A DNA stretch of 19,220 nucleotides from assembly GCA_014359855.1 (NCBI GenBank), contig JACIYQ010000013.1, positions 1-19,220 of the forward strand, written 5' to 3'. The translations under genes were made by a program, and so were the position numbers. Each line of letters opens with the position of its first letter. Position 1 is the first letter of the stretch. This DNA comes from Parvibaculum sp. Its GTDB lineage: Bacteria; Pseudomonadota; Alphaproteobacteria; Parvibaculales; Parvibaculaceae. Positions 7,584 through 15,001 of this stretch are shown one piece after another. The notes under the pieces are model-generated. The model made no database searches. It was not told where the DNA came from and was given only the letters and a program-made list of their open reading frames with translations.

Positions 7584-7669
7584 CCTCTCTTCCCACCCGC
7601 CCCTGGGGGCGGGTCAAACGGCCCGTCGTCGCAGCTTGTCTGCAAAGGCAGACTATCGCAGGCCGTTTG
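7584..7669. repeat. Compound inverted-repeat element (three stem-loops)
   Basis: Three perfect stems sit side by side. ACCCGCCCC (7595-7603) pairs with GGGGCGGGT (7606-7614). CAAACGGCC (7615-7623) pairs with GGCCGTTTG (7661-7669). Nested inside the second is GTCTGC (7638-7643) with GCAGAC (7648-7653). The leading CCTCTCTTCCCACCC (7584-7598) recurs exactly at 18167-18181, where it again begins a G/C-rich hairpin. This makes it a dispersed genomic repeat rather than a one-off terminator. The element runs into the tail of the antitoxin remnant. Confidence 0.75.
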
Positions 7670-7802
7670 GGGCGGGGGCGCTCACTGAACCGGCACGAAT
7701 TCCGGCATCGCGAAACAGTGCGCCGACGGACGCAAACTTCGTTCCCTTGCCGAGCTCCAATTCCCGGATGGCCTTTTCGGTCGCTTTGTTGGGAATCTTC
7801 AT
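7653..7802 (-). pseudogene. C-terminal remnant of a RelB/DinJ-type antitoxin (49 codons)
   Basis: The frame encodes MKIPNKATEKAIRELELGKG, then TKFASVGALFRDAGI, then a 14-residue tail. The first 35 residues match the C-terminal, toxin-binding end of RelB/DinJ antitoxins (E. coli DinJ ends in EPNQLTIQSI and DDLFDKLGI). The N-terminal ribbon-helix-helix DNA-binding domain is absent. The ATG (7802-7800) overlaps the TGA of the upstream acyl-CoA dehydrogenase gene as ATGA, so it could still be translated by coupling. The tail RAGSVSAPAPNGLR runs into the inverted-repeat element, suggesting the original stop was lost. No RelE-like toxin frame is seen downstream. I treat it as a remnant; a surviving orphan peptide is the alternative. 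Confidence 0.65.
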
Positions 7803-8890
7803 GCCGCCCAGCCCTGCATGACCGCCGCCTCGTGGCGGACGCGCTCCGGCGAACCCAGCAACTGCCGGTCGAGTCCGATCCGCTTGAACCAGTAATGCAG
7901 GCCGAGGAGGTCGGTAAAGCCCATGCCGCCATGCACCTCCGTCGCGGTACGCGCGACGAAGCGGCCGACATCGCCCGTCATGCCCTTGGCATGTGCCGCC
8001 ATCAGGCTCGCCTCGTCGGGCATCGTGTCGAAGGCATGCGCCGCATACCAGACGAGCGACCGGCAGGGTTCGAGTTCCGATGCCATTTCCGCGCACATAT
8101 GCTTCACCGCCTGGAAGGAGCCGATGACGCGGCCGAACTGCTTGCGCTCGCCCGCATAGGCCACGGCCTTCTCGATCATCATCCAGCCCGCGCCCAGCGT
8201 GTCGGCGGCAAGCATCACCCGCCCCGCATCCACAACCCGGCGAAGCGTGGCCGCTGCATCGCCAGACGAAAGCGCCTCCGCTTCCATATTATCGAATTGA
8301 AGCTCGCTGAGCCCGCGCGTGAGGTCGATGGATGTGAGCCTCACCTTGGTGAGCCCCTTCGCGTCGCCTTTCACGAGATGAAGCCCGCCCGCCTTGTCGG
8401 CGACGACGATGACGTCCGCCGCTTCGGCCTCAAGTGCAAAGAGCGACTTGCCGTTGAGCTTGCCCCCGGCAGCGGTCACGCCCGCACCTTCGCGCGCGCC
8501 CGACGCCGCCTCCGCGAGGGCGACACCCGCCTTCGCTTCGCCGCTCGCGAGTTTCGGCAGCCAGGCTTCCTGCTGCAATTTCGAGCCCGCGCCCGCGATC
8601 GCGATGGGGGCCATCACTGCTGTCGCGATGAAGCCCGCAGGCGCGACGTATCGCCCGAGCATCTCCGCGACAAGCGCCGCGTCGAGCAGCGTCATCCCCA
8701 TCCCGCCATGCGCCTCCGGCGCCATCATGCCATAGACGCCGAGTTCGGTGAGCGCCTGCGCAATGTCCGCCGCCTCCGCTTCGCCCTTGTCCGCCGCTGC
8801 ACGCACGCGCTCCAGCGGCGACACGCGCTCCAGCGTTCCCCGGATGCTTTCCTGAAGCAGTTTCTGGTCTTCCGACAATCCGAATTCCAT
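7799..8890 (-). CDS. Acyl-CoA dehydrogenase, smaller subunit of a likely heteromeric pair
   Basis: The 363-residue protein begins MEFGLSEDQKLLQESIRGTL, the N-terminal helical domain of the acyl-CoA dehydrogenase fold. The middle beta domain is divergent and the C-terminal domain includes GERKQFGRVIGSFQAVKHM. The flavin-contacting RKQFGR block is present. The usual catalytic glutamate positions are not: the helix equivalent to the LER/HER segment reads GRVMLAADTLGAG. In the alpha2-beta2 dehydrogenases known from steroid and cholate side-chain degradation, one subunit lacks the base in this way. A GAGGGAGCGGG site precedes the ATG. The gene follows the larger dehydrogenase after 12 bases and is presumably its partner. 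The acyl substrate is unknown. Confidence 0.88.
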   Translation of the reverse strand: MEFGLSEDQKLLQESIRGTLERVSPLERVRAAADKGEAEAADIAQALTELGVYGMMAPEAHGGMGMTLLDAALVAEMLGRYVAPAGFIATAVMAPIAIAGAGSKLQQEAWLPKLASGEAKAGVALAEAASGAREGAGVTAAGGKLNGKSLFALEAEAADVIVVADKAGGLHLVKGDAKGLTKVRLTSIDLTRGLSELQFDNMEAEALSSGDAAATLRRVVDAGRVMLAADTLGAGWMMIEKAVAYAGERKQFGRVIGSFQAVKHMCAEMASELEPCRSLVWYAAHAFDTMPDEASLMAAHAKGMTGDVGRFVARTATEVHGGMGFTDLLGLHYWFKRIGLDRQLLGSPERVRHEAAVMQGWAA

Positions 8891-8902
8891 GTTCCCGCTC
8901 CC

Positions 8903-10096
8903 TCAAGCCTTCGCCGGTTTCGGCTCGCGCGGCATGCCGAGCCCGCGTTCCGAGATGATGTTCTTCTGAATTTGCGCCGTACCGCCCCCGATGATGAGGC
9001 CGAGGTCGAACATGTAGCGGTGCTGCCAGCTCCCATGTGCGCGCAGATGCGGGCTATCGCCGTAAAGCACGCCGATTTCGCCCAGCGCGTCGATGGCGAG
9101 CGCGGCAAGCTGATGATTGATCTCGCAGCCCTGCAACTTCACGATCAGCCGCGCGATACCCGGATCTTCCTTTTTCAGCGACGCCGTCAGCAGCCGGAGC
9201 CCATGGAACTGCATCGCGAAGACCCGCGCCTGCAACTGCATCAGCCGGTCGCGATAGACCGGGTGGTCGATCAGCCGCGTTCCGTCCATCGTCTCCTCAT
9301 GCATGAGGTCGACGATTTCCTTCAGCCGCGCTCCTGCCTGGTTCGGATCGCCGAGCATGCCGCGCTCATGCTTGAGCGTCGCATTGGCCACGAACCAGCC
9401 CTGCCCGCGTCCGGCGACGATGTCTTTCTGCGGCACGCGCACATCGGTGAAGAAGACTTCGTTGAACTCGGCATGTCCCGTCATCGTCTTCAGGGGACGC
9501 ACCTCGATCCCCGGCGTCGTCATCGGGAAGATGAGATAGGAAATGCCCTCATGCTTCTTCGCGTCGGGCTCCGTGCGCACAAGGCAGAAGATCATGTCGG
9601 CGGCATGCGCCGTCGAGGTCCAGATCTTCTGGCCGTTGATGATGAAGTCGTCGCCGTCTTCCGTCGCCTTCGTTTGCAGCGAGGCAAGGTCCGAGCCCGA
9701 TCCCGGCTCCGAATAGCCCTGGCACCAGACGACGTCACCCTTGAGCGTCGGCTCGATCCACTTCTTTTTCTGTTCTTCCGTACCGAGTTCCAGAAGCGTC
9801 GGCACCAGCATCGAAATGCCCTGGTTCGCGATCCCCATGGGCAGCTTCGCGAGTGTGAACTCCTCGGCGATGATCCGCGACTTCAGGATGTCGGGCTCGG
9901 CGCCATAACCGCCATATTCCTTCGGGATCGTCCGCGCCGTAAGCCCGTGCTCGAGCAGCAGACACTGCCAGGCAAGCGATTCCTCCGAAGGCCGCGACAC
10001 GCCGAAGCGCTTCGGCGCCTTGTCCTTGTGCCTGGCAATGAAATCGCGCACCTCGGCGCGGAAAGCGTCGTATTCGGGCCCGTAAGCGAGATCCAT
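8903..10096 (-). CDS. Acyl-CoA dehydrogenase, larger subunit of a likely heteromeric pair
   Basis: The protein has 397 residues from the ATG at 10096, which has GGGAGA upstream and begins at the family's usual N-terminus (MDLAYGPEYDAFRAEVRDFI). The flavin- and substrate-binding signature WCQGYSEPGSGSDLASLQT and NGQKIWTSTAHAADM are intact. Glu244 in LKHERGML sits on the helix that carries the catalytic base in isovaleryl- and steroid-type dehydrogenases, making it the candidate base. The C-terminus has GGGTAQIQKNIISERGLG. It would introduce an alpha-beta double bond into an acyl-CoA, passing electrons to electron-transfer flavoprotein. In-frame upstream codons to 10207 were not used because they lack a ribosome site and homologous sequence. 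The smaller dehydrogenase follows directly. Confidence 0.92.
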   Translation of the reverse strand: MDLAYGPEYDAFRAEVRDFIARHKDKAPKRFGVSRPSEESLAWQCLLLEHGLTARTIPKEYGGYGAEPDILKSRIIAEEFTLAKLPMGIANQGISMLVPTLLELGTEEQKKKWIEPTLKGDVVWCQGYSEPGSGSDLASLQTKATEDGDDFIINGQKIWTSTAHAADMIFCLVRTEPDAKKHEGISYLIFPMTTPGIEVRPLKTMTGHAEFNEVFFTDVRVPQKDIVAGRGQGWFVANATLKHERGMLGDPNQAGARLKEIVDLMHEETMDGTRLIDHPVYRDRLMQLQARVFAMQFHGLRLLTASLKKEDPGIARLIVKLQGCEINHQLAALAIDALGEIGVLYGDSPHLRAHGSWQHRYMFDLGLIIGGGTAQIQKNIISERGLGMPREPKPAKA

Positions 10097-10255
10097 CCTG
10101 CCGTCTCCCGTCGGCGCGGCATTGTGAGCCGCACTCTGTTCTGAGTTATCTGGCGGGAAGTTTAGCGTCCCTGACGATGTCGTAAAGCTGCGCCGCGCGG
10201 AAAGCAAAATCCGCCGCGCTACCTTGCGTAAAGCCGGGATGGAATTCTGGAAAAG

Positions 10256-12460
10256 TCAGGCGGCCGTGCCGCCTGCTGCCTTCGCCTCACCGCGCAGTCC
10301 CCCTGCCGGCGAATTGCGCAGGAAGACCTCGAATTCGGCCGCAGGCATCGGGCGGCCGGCAAAATATCCCTGCACCTCGTCGCAGCCAAGCGCCTGCAGG
10401 CGCTCATACTGGTCGGCCGTCTCGACACCCTCCGCCACCACCTTCATGCCGAGCGCATGCGCAAGGTCGATGATGACCTTGGGGATCACATGCCCGTCGC
10501 GCCGGTCGGCGACATCGTGAACGAAGCTGCGGTCGATCTTGAGCCGCTTCACCGGGAAGCGCTTGAGATAGGCGAGCGAGGAATAACCCGTGCCGAAATC
10601 GTCGATGCCGATACCCACACCGAGCCCGCGCAGACGGCGCAGTGTGCCGATCACCACGTCGACATCCTGCATCACCATGCTTTCGGTGACTTCGAGTTCG
10701 AGATATTGCGGCGAGAGACCGTTCCGGATCAGCGCATTCGCGATCGTATCTGTCAGGTCCGTCCGCCTGAGGTCGATGGCCGAAACATTCACCGCCAGGC
10801 CGATCTTCGTCAATCCCTGGTCCTGCCATTCCCGGTTCTGCCGGCAGGCTTCGTTCAGCACCCATTTCGTCAGCGGCACGACAAGCCCGCTCCGCTCCGC
10901 GACGGGAATGAAGAGCGAAGGCGGCACATAGCCGCGCTCCTCGTGGCGCCAGCGGACAAGCGCTTCCGCACCGACCACGCGCCCGCTCGTAATGTCGATC
11001 TTCGGCTGATAGAAAAGCGTGAGCTGGTCCTTCGCGAGCGCCGCGCGCAGATCGCGTTCGATCGTGTTGCGCTCGATCGCGCGCAAATGAAGTTCGTGCC
11101 TGTAGAGCACGCAGGCTCCCGCGCCTTCGAGCTTTGCGCGCGACAGCGCAAGGTCGGCATTCTTGATCAGCACATCGGCGTCGCGCCCATCCTGCGGATA
11201 GAGCGTGAGGCCGACGCAGGCTGCTTGCTGCACATCCTGCGAGCCGAGCCGGAAAGGAACACCGACGGCACGCACGAGACGGCTTGCAAGCTGCAGCGCA
11301 TCGTCCGCGTTCTTGATGCCGGGCATGATGACGCCGAATTCGTCGCCGCCGATGCGCGCCACCGTATCGCCCTCGCGCGCGCAGCCGCGCAGGATTTCCG
11401 CCGTGCGCTGCAACAGCTTGTCGCCTGCATCGTGTCCCAGCGTGTCGTTCACGTCCTTGAAATTGTCGAGATTGAGGATCATCACCCCGACATTACGCCC
11501 CCCGGCAGCATTCCCGTTGAGCCTTTCTCCTGCTCCGACGTCGGCTGCAAGCTGCGCCTTGAAATACGTCCGGTTGCCAAGCCCGGTAAGCCCGTCCGTC
11601 GCGGCCAGCGCAACGAGCCGCGCCTCGCCATCCGACTTTGCCCTGAAGGAGTCCGAGAGCGCGCGGGCGATGATCCCGATCTCGTCGTCCGGTCCCGCCG
11701 CTTCCGCCTTGCCCTCGCCGCCCGTCTCGGCATAACGCTTGAGCGCCTCGATGGGAGCGACGACGACGCGGTGGACGAGCAGCGACAGCGACAGGATCGC
11801 GAGGATGACCGCGATAACGAGCCAGGTCATCAGATGCCAGGCATCCGCCACGGTCTGGGAGGCAAGCAGATCCGCATCGACGCGGATGAGAACGGTCGCA
11901 GTCCGGTTCATGCGCGGAAACTCGACGGCAAGTACGTAGTCGCCGGGATAGCGGCCATAACCGCCAAGCCGCTTCTGCTGCGGAATCGCCACCGTCTTGC
12001 CGGGTTCGAGTTCAACCTCGATCTCGAGCCGTTTGTCCTTCCATGAGGGAAGCGAGGACAGAATGACCCGGCCGTCGTTCCCCGCAACCGCCGCGCCCTT
12101 GAGCGCCGGTGCGCCCGCCACCGCCTGGATTACAGGTTCGATATCGCCAAATGTTTCCGCATTTCGCGCTGCATGGACAATGGCCTCGCCCACGCCCGCT
12201 GCGCGCGACCAAACTTTAAGAGCGAGGTTTGACTGGAAATCGTAGACGGCGAAGAGACCGCTCAGCACGATAAGAACGGCGCCGGTCAGCGTGAGCAGGC
12301 TCACCACCTTGGCGCGAACGGAGACGAACTGGTCCGAGATTTTCGCGCGCAACAAGGCAGTCGCCGTCCGCACTCTCGCGGATGACGGCGGCTTGCCTGC
12401 CACTCCTGTCGGGGAAACCGGTGTAGGTTCGGGTCCCTCTCCCGTGCCTCTCTCGGCCAC
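10256..12460 (-). CDS. Membrane-bound sensor with GGDEF and EAL domains (cyclic-di-GMP turnover)
   Basis: The protein has 734 residues from a GTG start. Order: a disordered basic/proline-rich N-terminus; a transmembrane helix (about 52-74); a periplasmic sensor of about 135 residues; a second helix (about 211-233); a HAMP-like linker; a GGDEF domain with GGDEF intact at 371-375; and an EAL domain with EALVRW from residue 499. The inhibitory RxxD site (REGD) lies five residues before GGDEF. The EAL domain keeps LEVTES, DDFGTGYSS, LKIDRSFV and VAEGVE, so both synthesis and hydrolysis of cyclic-di-GMP look possible. The periplasmic part is not a family I can name. The gene stands alone, with gene-free stretches on both sides (159 and 330 bases). 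Confidence 0.93.
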   Translation of the reverse strand: MAERGTGEGPEPTPVSPTGVAGKPPSSARVRTATALLRAKISDQFVSVRAKVVSLLTLTGAVLIVLSGLFAVYDFQSNLALKVWSRAAGVGEAIVHAARNAETFGDIEPVIQAVAGAPALKGAAVAGNDGRVILSSLPSWKDKRLEIEVELEPGKTVAIPQQKRLGGYGRYPGDYVLAVEFPRMNRTATVLIRVDADLLASQTVADAWHLMTWLVIAVILAILSLSLLVHRVVVAPIEALKRYAETGGEGKAEAAGPDDEIGIIARALSDSFRAKSDGEARLVALAATDGLTGLGNRTYFKAQLAADVGAGERLNGNAAGGRNVGVMILNLDNFKDVNDTLGHDAGDKLLQRTAEILRGCAREGDTVARIGGDEFGVIMPGIKNADDALQLASRLVRAVGVPFRLGSQDVQQAACVGLTLYPQDGRDADVLIKNADLALSRAKLEGAGACVLYRHELHLRAIERNTIERDLRAALAKDQLTLFYQPKIDITSGRVVGAEALVRWRHEERGYVPPSLFIPVAERSGLVVPLTKWVLNEACRQNREWQDQGLTKIGLAVNVSAIDLRRTDLTDTIANALIRNGLSPQYLELEVTESMVMQDVDVVIGTLRRLRGLGVGIGIDDFGTGYSSLAYLKRFPVKRLKIDRSFVHDVADRRDGHVIPKVIIDLAHALGMKVVAEGVETADQYERLQALGCDEVQGYFAGRPMPAAEFEVFLRNSPAGGLRGEAKAAGGTAA

Positions 12461-12465
12461 TTCTG

Positions 12466-12472
12466 TCCTTCC
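12466..12472 (-). promoter_or_regulatory. Ribosome-binding site deciding the GTG start of the GGDEF-EAL gene
   Basis: On the minus strand GGAAGGA lies five bases before GTG at 12460, which is an ideal arrangement. The in-frame TTG at 12490 has only a weaker AGGAT and would add ten residues that carry no recognisable feature. Confidence 0.7.
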
Positions 12473-12530
12473 GCGTCGAGGAACCGGCAAGCCGGATCCT
12501 GCGTGAACTCGGCCTTTTATAAGGAGCAGG

Positions 12531-12545
12531 ACCCTAAAATAGGGT
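12531..12545. promoter_or_regulatory. Small perfect inverted repeat upstream of the GGDEF-EAL gene
   Basis: ACCCTA (12531-12536), AAA, and TAGGGT (12540-12545) form a palindrome about 70-85 bases before the GTG start, in the short AT-richer patch where the promoter should lie. It could be an operator or a leader hairpin. No regulator can be assigned. Confidence 0.4.
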
Positions 12546-12630
12546 TACGCGGGCGGAATGGGGGTGCCGGAATTGTCCCGAAACGGAACAATCGCGACGA
12601 TCTCGCACACCCCTTCCGCAGGGACGCGCG

Positions 12631-12663
12631 CGGTCTCTTCGCGGCATCGCTGCGAAGAGACCG
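12631..12663. other. Strong 12-bp stem-loop in the gene-free stretch
   Basis: CGGTCTCTTCGC (12631-12642) is the exact reverse complement of GCGAAGAGACCG (12652-12663), with a nine-base loop. It is the strongest of several hairpins between the ZnuD-like gene and the GGDEF-EAL gene. No T-run follows it on either strand, so it is not a standard terminator. It may be part of a small RNA or a repeat. I see no credible coding frame in 12461-12790. Confidence 0.6.
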
Positions 12664-12676
12664 TTCGGGAAGGAAA

Positions 12677-12700
12677 CCGGAGGCTTTCCGGAGCATTTTT
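12677..12700 (+). terminator. Hairpin followed by a T-run, possible plus-strand terminator
   Basis: CCGGA (12677-12681) pairs with TCCGG (12687-12691), and AGCATTTTT follows. It has terminator form only on the plus strand, yet no annotated plus-strand gene lies upstream. It would make sense only if an unannotated plus-strand RNA starts within 12461-12676. Confidence 0.3.
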
Positions 12701-12752
12701 CCGGTCAGGTGGACGCCGGTTGACCGTCGAAAATGCGACAAAATGGAGAAAG

Positions 12753-12794
12753 CTGGAGCATGCCCCGGTTCCGTGTGACCGGATCATGCTCTAG
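12753..12794. repeat. Palindromic element at the 3' end of the ZnuD-like gene, containing its stop codon
   Basis: AGCATG (12757-12762) pairs with CATGCT (12785-12790), and inside these CCGGT (12765-12769) pairs with ACCGG (12778-12782), with symmetric two-base internal mismatches. The outer stem extends to 12753-12794 with one mismatch and includes the TAG stop. It resembles the short ACCGG/GCATGCTC palindromes scattered in Rhizobiales-type genomes. It may also serve as the transcription terminator, since a modest T-rich run follows on the minus strand. Confidence 0.65.
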
Positions 12795-14983
12795 AACCGC
12801 GCCGTCACCACGAAGCGCACATTGCGTCCCGGCTGCAGCACGTCATTCTTCTTGAACGACACATGGTTGCGGATGTCGGCATCGAGCAGGTTTTCGCCAA
12901 CCAGCGCGAGCTCGATGGCGTTTCCGCCCGTCATCTCTTGCGGCAGCAGATAGCGGACCTCGCCCTTGAGATCGGTATAGCTTCCCGTCTCCGTCTCGCC
13001 AGCGGACAACCGGTCTTGCGCGAAGGCATGCAGGAAGCCGAAGCGGCCGGAAACCCACTCACCCGCATAGAACACGCCCGCTCCCGCCAGCATCGGCGGA
13101 ATGCGCGGCACGTTGCCGCTCCCCGAAACTGTATTGTCGAGTTCGGCGCGCACCATGTCGAACTGGCCGGTAACGCCCGCCCGCGCCGTGCCCCGGCGCA
13201 TCAGCGTCACGCTGCCTTTGGTTTCGAAGCCGCGAAACGTCGCATCTTCCTGCGTGAACAGCACCTGGTCGAGTTCCGTGCCCGCGCCATGCGGCGTACA
13301 GGTGTCGTATGTGTCGTCGCAGACCTCGCCCGTCAGGCGCTTGTAGATGAAGTCGCTGAACGAGGTATGGAACACCGCCGCCTCGAAGGAATAATCGTCG
13401 CCCTCGCGCCGCGCATTGATCTCGAAGCTCAATGCCTTTTCCTTGCCGAGCGCCGGATCGCCGATCTCGAAAGTCTCCGTCGCCTCATGCGGTCCCTTGG
13501 AGAAGAGTTCGAGCGCATCCGGCGCCCGCTCCACATGCTGCGCGGTGACGCCGAACACCCATTTCGGCGCGGGACTGTAGACAAGTCCCGCCGAGAAGCT
13601 GGCCGGCGTGAAGTTTCGCGACACCGCGAAATCCGTCGGCGCGAGCGGAATACTCGCATCGAGCGCGCGGCCCGAAACGTCGGCATATTCGACGCGCCCC
13701 GCCAGTTGCAATTTCAGCGTCTCGCCCGCAAGCGGCACTTCCTCGAAGAGGAAGGCCGCCGCCGATTCCGTTTCGCTCGGCGCAAGCAGTTCCCCGCCCT
13801 CGCCCGCCGCCACGATCTCGCGCCGGTGAAGCTGCACGCCGAAGGCGCCCGTGAAAGACCCCACCGCCCGGTGCAGGAACTCCGCGCGGCCTTCCCATTC
13901 CTCGTCGTCGAAACGCGACCCCGTGACACCCGTCGCATCGACCTCGCCATGGCTGTAATCGCTATAGCCGCCCGCGAGGTTCACACCCGCGAGGAAGCCG
14001 TCCGCGAATTCGAGTTCGCTGCCGAGCTGCACTTTCGTCTGGTGCATGTCGATGTGGACCGGGTTCAGCGGATCGCCCGGCGCGGGAATGCCGTATTTGC
14101 TGTCGTAATAGCTGATCGCGCCGCCCGCATAGCCGTCGAAATCCTCATTGCCCAGAATGACCGAAGCGCCGCCCGCGACGCCAGAGGTTTCCGTCCAGGT
14201 TTCGCTCTGCCGGCTCGTCGCGCCCGGAATGCGGTAATCGTCCGTCTTCCGCGCAAAACCATCCACATGGAAAACGACATCGCCCGCCGCCGCCTCCATC
14301 TTGCCGTGGCCCTGCCGCCCGTCGCTCACGCTGTCGTAGCTCGCGCCCGCCTCCGCGGCAAAGCCGCCTTTCGGTACGGCTTTTGGAATGCGGTTGTTGA
14401 TGACGTTGACCACGCCGCCCATCGCCTGGCTTCCATAGCGCAGCGTCGCCGGCCCGCGCACCACTTCCACGCGCTCGGCCGAGAGCGGATCGATCGGCAC
14501 GCCGTGATCCTCGCTCACCGCCGAAACGTCGCCCGCGCCGATCCCGTTCTCCTGCATTCGAACGCGCGTATTGTCGAGGCCGCGAATGATCGGCCGGCTC
14601 GCGCCCGCCGCGAAGGAGCTTTGCGTAACGCCGGGCAGGTCGCCGAGCAGCGCGCCGAGCGTCGTCGCGGAGGAGCCGAGAATGCCGTCGCGCGTGACGA
14701 TGTCGACGGGCGCCGCAAGCTCGTCGATGGGCGTGGCAAGCGGTGAGGCCGTCACCACGACTTCGGGCAGGTCCACGGCGGCCTGTGATGCCGCTGCCTC
14801 CTCCGTATCGTCCCCGGCCGCGATCTCCTGCGCGAAAGCCGGTTTCGCGGCAAACGCGGAAAAGGACATGGCGGCAAGCGCGAAAACCGATACGCCGAGA
14901 AGCGCCGCGCGAGGCCTCGCCCCGTGGCGCCCGCACACTTCCGCCTCGTTCCGATCCGCGCAAAGATGCTCCCCGGCCCGCAT
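12791..14983 (-). CDS. znuD: ZnuD-like TonB-dependent zinc receptor
   Basis: The 730-residue outer-membrane receptor has a long signal peptide ending AFA before QE and a TonB-box-like PEVVVTAS. Its plug domain reads GALLGDLPGVTQSSFAAGAS, RPIIRGLDNTRVRMQENGIG and EVVRGPATLRYGSQAMGGVV, which is the layout of Neisseria ZnuD. The barrel follows, with ENLLDADIRNHVSFKKND and terminal VTARF. The His-rich extracellular loop of many ZnuD proteins is shortened here to YGIPAPGDPLNPVHIDMHQT, and a CDDTYDTC loop with two cysteines occurs later. I chose ATG 14983 because AGGGGG lies just upstream and a signal peptide follows. A Zur-like operator covers the promoter region. It should import zinc across the outer membrane when zinc is scarce. 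Confidence 0.85.
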   Translation of the reverse strand: MRAGEHLCADRNEAEVCGRHGARPRAALLGVSVFALAAMSFSAFAAKPAFAQEIAAGDDTEEAAASQAAVDLPEVVVTASPLATPIDELAAPVDIVTRDGILGSSATTLGALLGDLPGVTQSSFAAGASRPIIRGLDNTRVRMQENGIGAGDVSAVSEDHGVPIDPLSAERVEVVRGPATLRYGSQAMGGVVNVINNRIPKAVPKGGFAAEAGASYDSVSDGRQGHGKMEAAAGDVVFHVDGFARKTDDYRIPGATSRQSETWTETSGVAGGASVILGNEDFDGYAGGAISYYDSKYGIPAPGDPLNPVHIDMHQTKVQLGSELEFADGFLAGVNLAGGYSDYSHGEVDATGVTGSRFDDEEWEGRAEFLHRAVGSFTGAFGVQLHRREIVAAGEGGELLAPSETESAAAFLFEEVPLAGETLKLQLAGRVEYADVSGRALDASIPLAPTDFAVSRNFTPASFSAGLVYSPAPKWVFGVTAQHVERAPDALELFSKGPHEATETFEIGDPALGKEKALSFEINARREGDDYSFEAAVFHTSFSDFIYKRLTGEVCDDTYDTCTPHGAGTELDQVLFTQEDATFRGFETKGSVTLMRRGTARAGVTGQFDMVRAELDNTVSGSGNVPRIPPMLAGAGVFYAGEWVSGRFGFLHAFAQDRLSAGETETGSYTDLKGEVRYLLPQEMTGGNAIELALVGENLLDADIRNHVSFKKNDVLQPGRNVRFVVTARF

Positions 14984-15001
14984 GACTGCCCCCTGAGATA
15001 A

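Noticed and set aside
7349..10144. Long plus-strand open frame of about 930 codons over the acyl-CoA dehydrogenase genes
   Set aside because: It is the antisense shadow of two well-conserved enzymes in GC-rich DNA; its product is Arg/His-rich with no domain.
10457..12046. Plus-strand open frame opposite the GGDEF-EAL gene
   Set aside because: The opposite strand has all catalytic motifs of a known family; this frame has none and no ribosome site.
12503..12794. Short open frames on both strands between the GGDEF-EAL and receptor genes
   Set aside because: They overlap one another in several frames, encode low-complexity Arg/Ser-rich peptides, lack ribosome sites and cover the hairpins.
12863..14746. 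Plus-strand open frame opposite the zinc receptor
   Set aside because: It is antisense to a clear TonB-dependent receptor and has an implausible Arg/Ala/Glu-rich composition.
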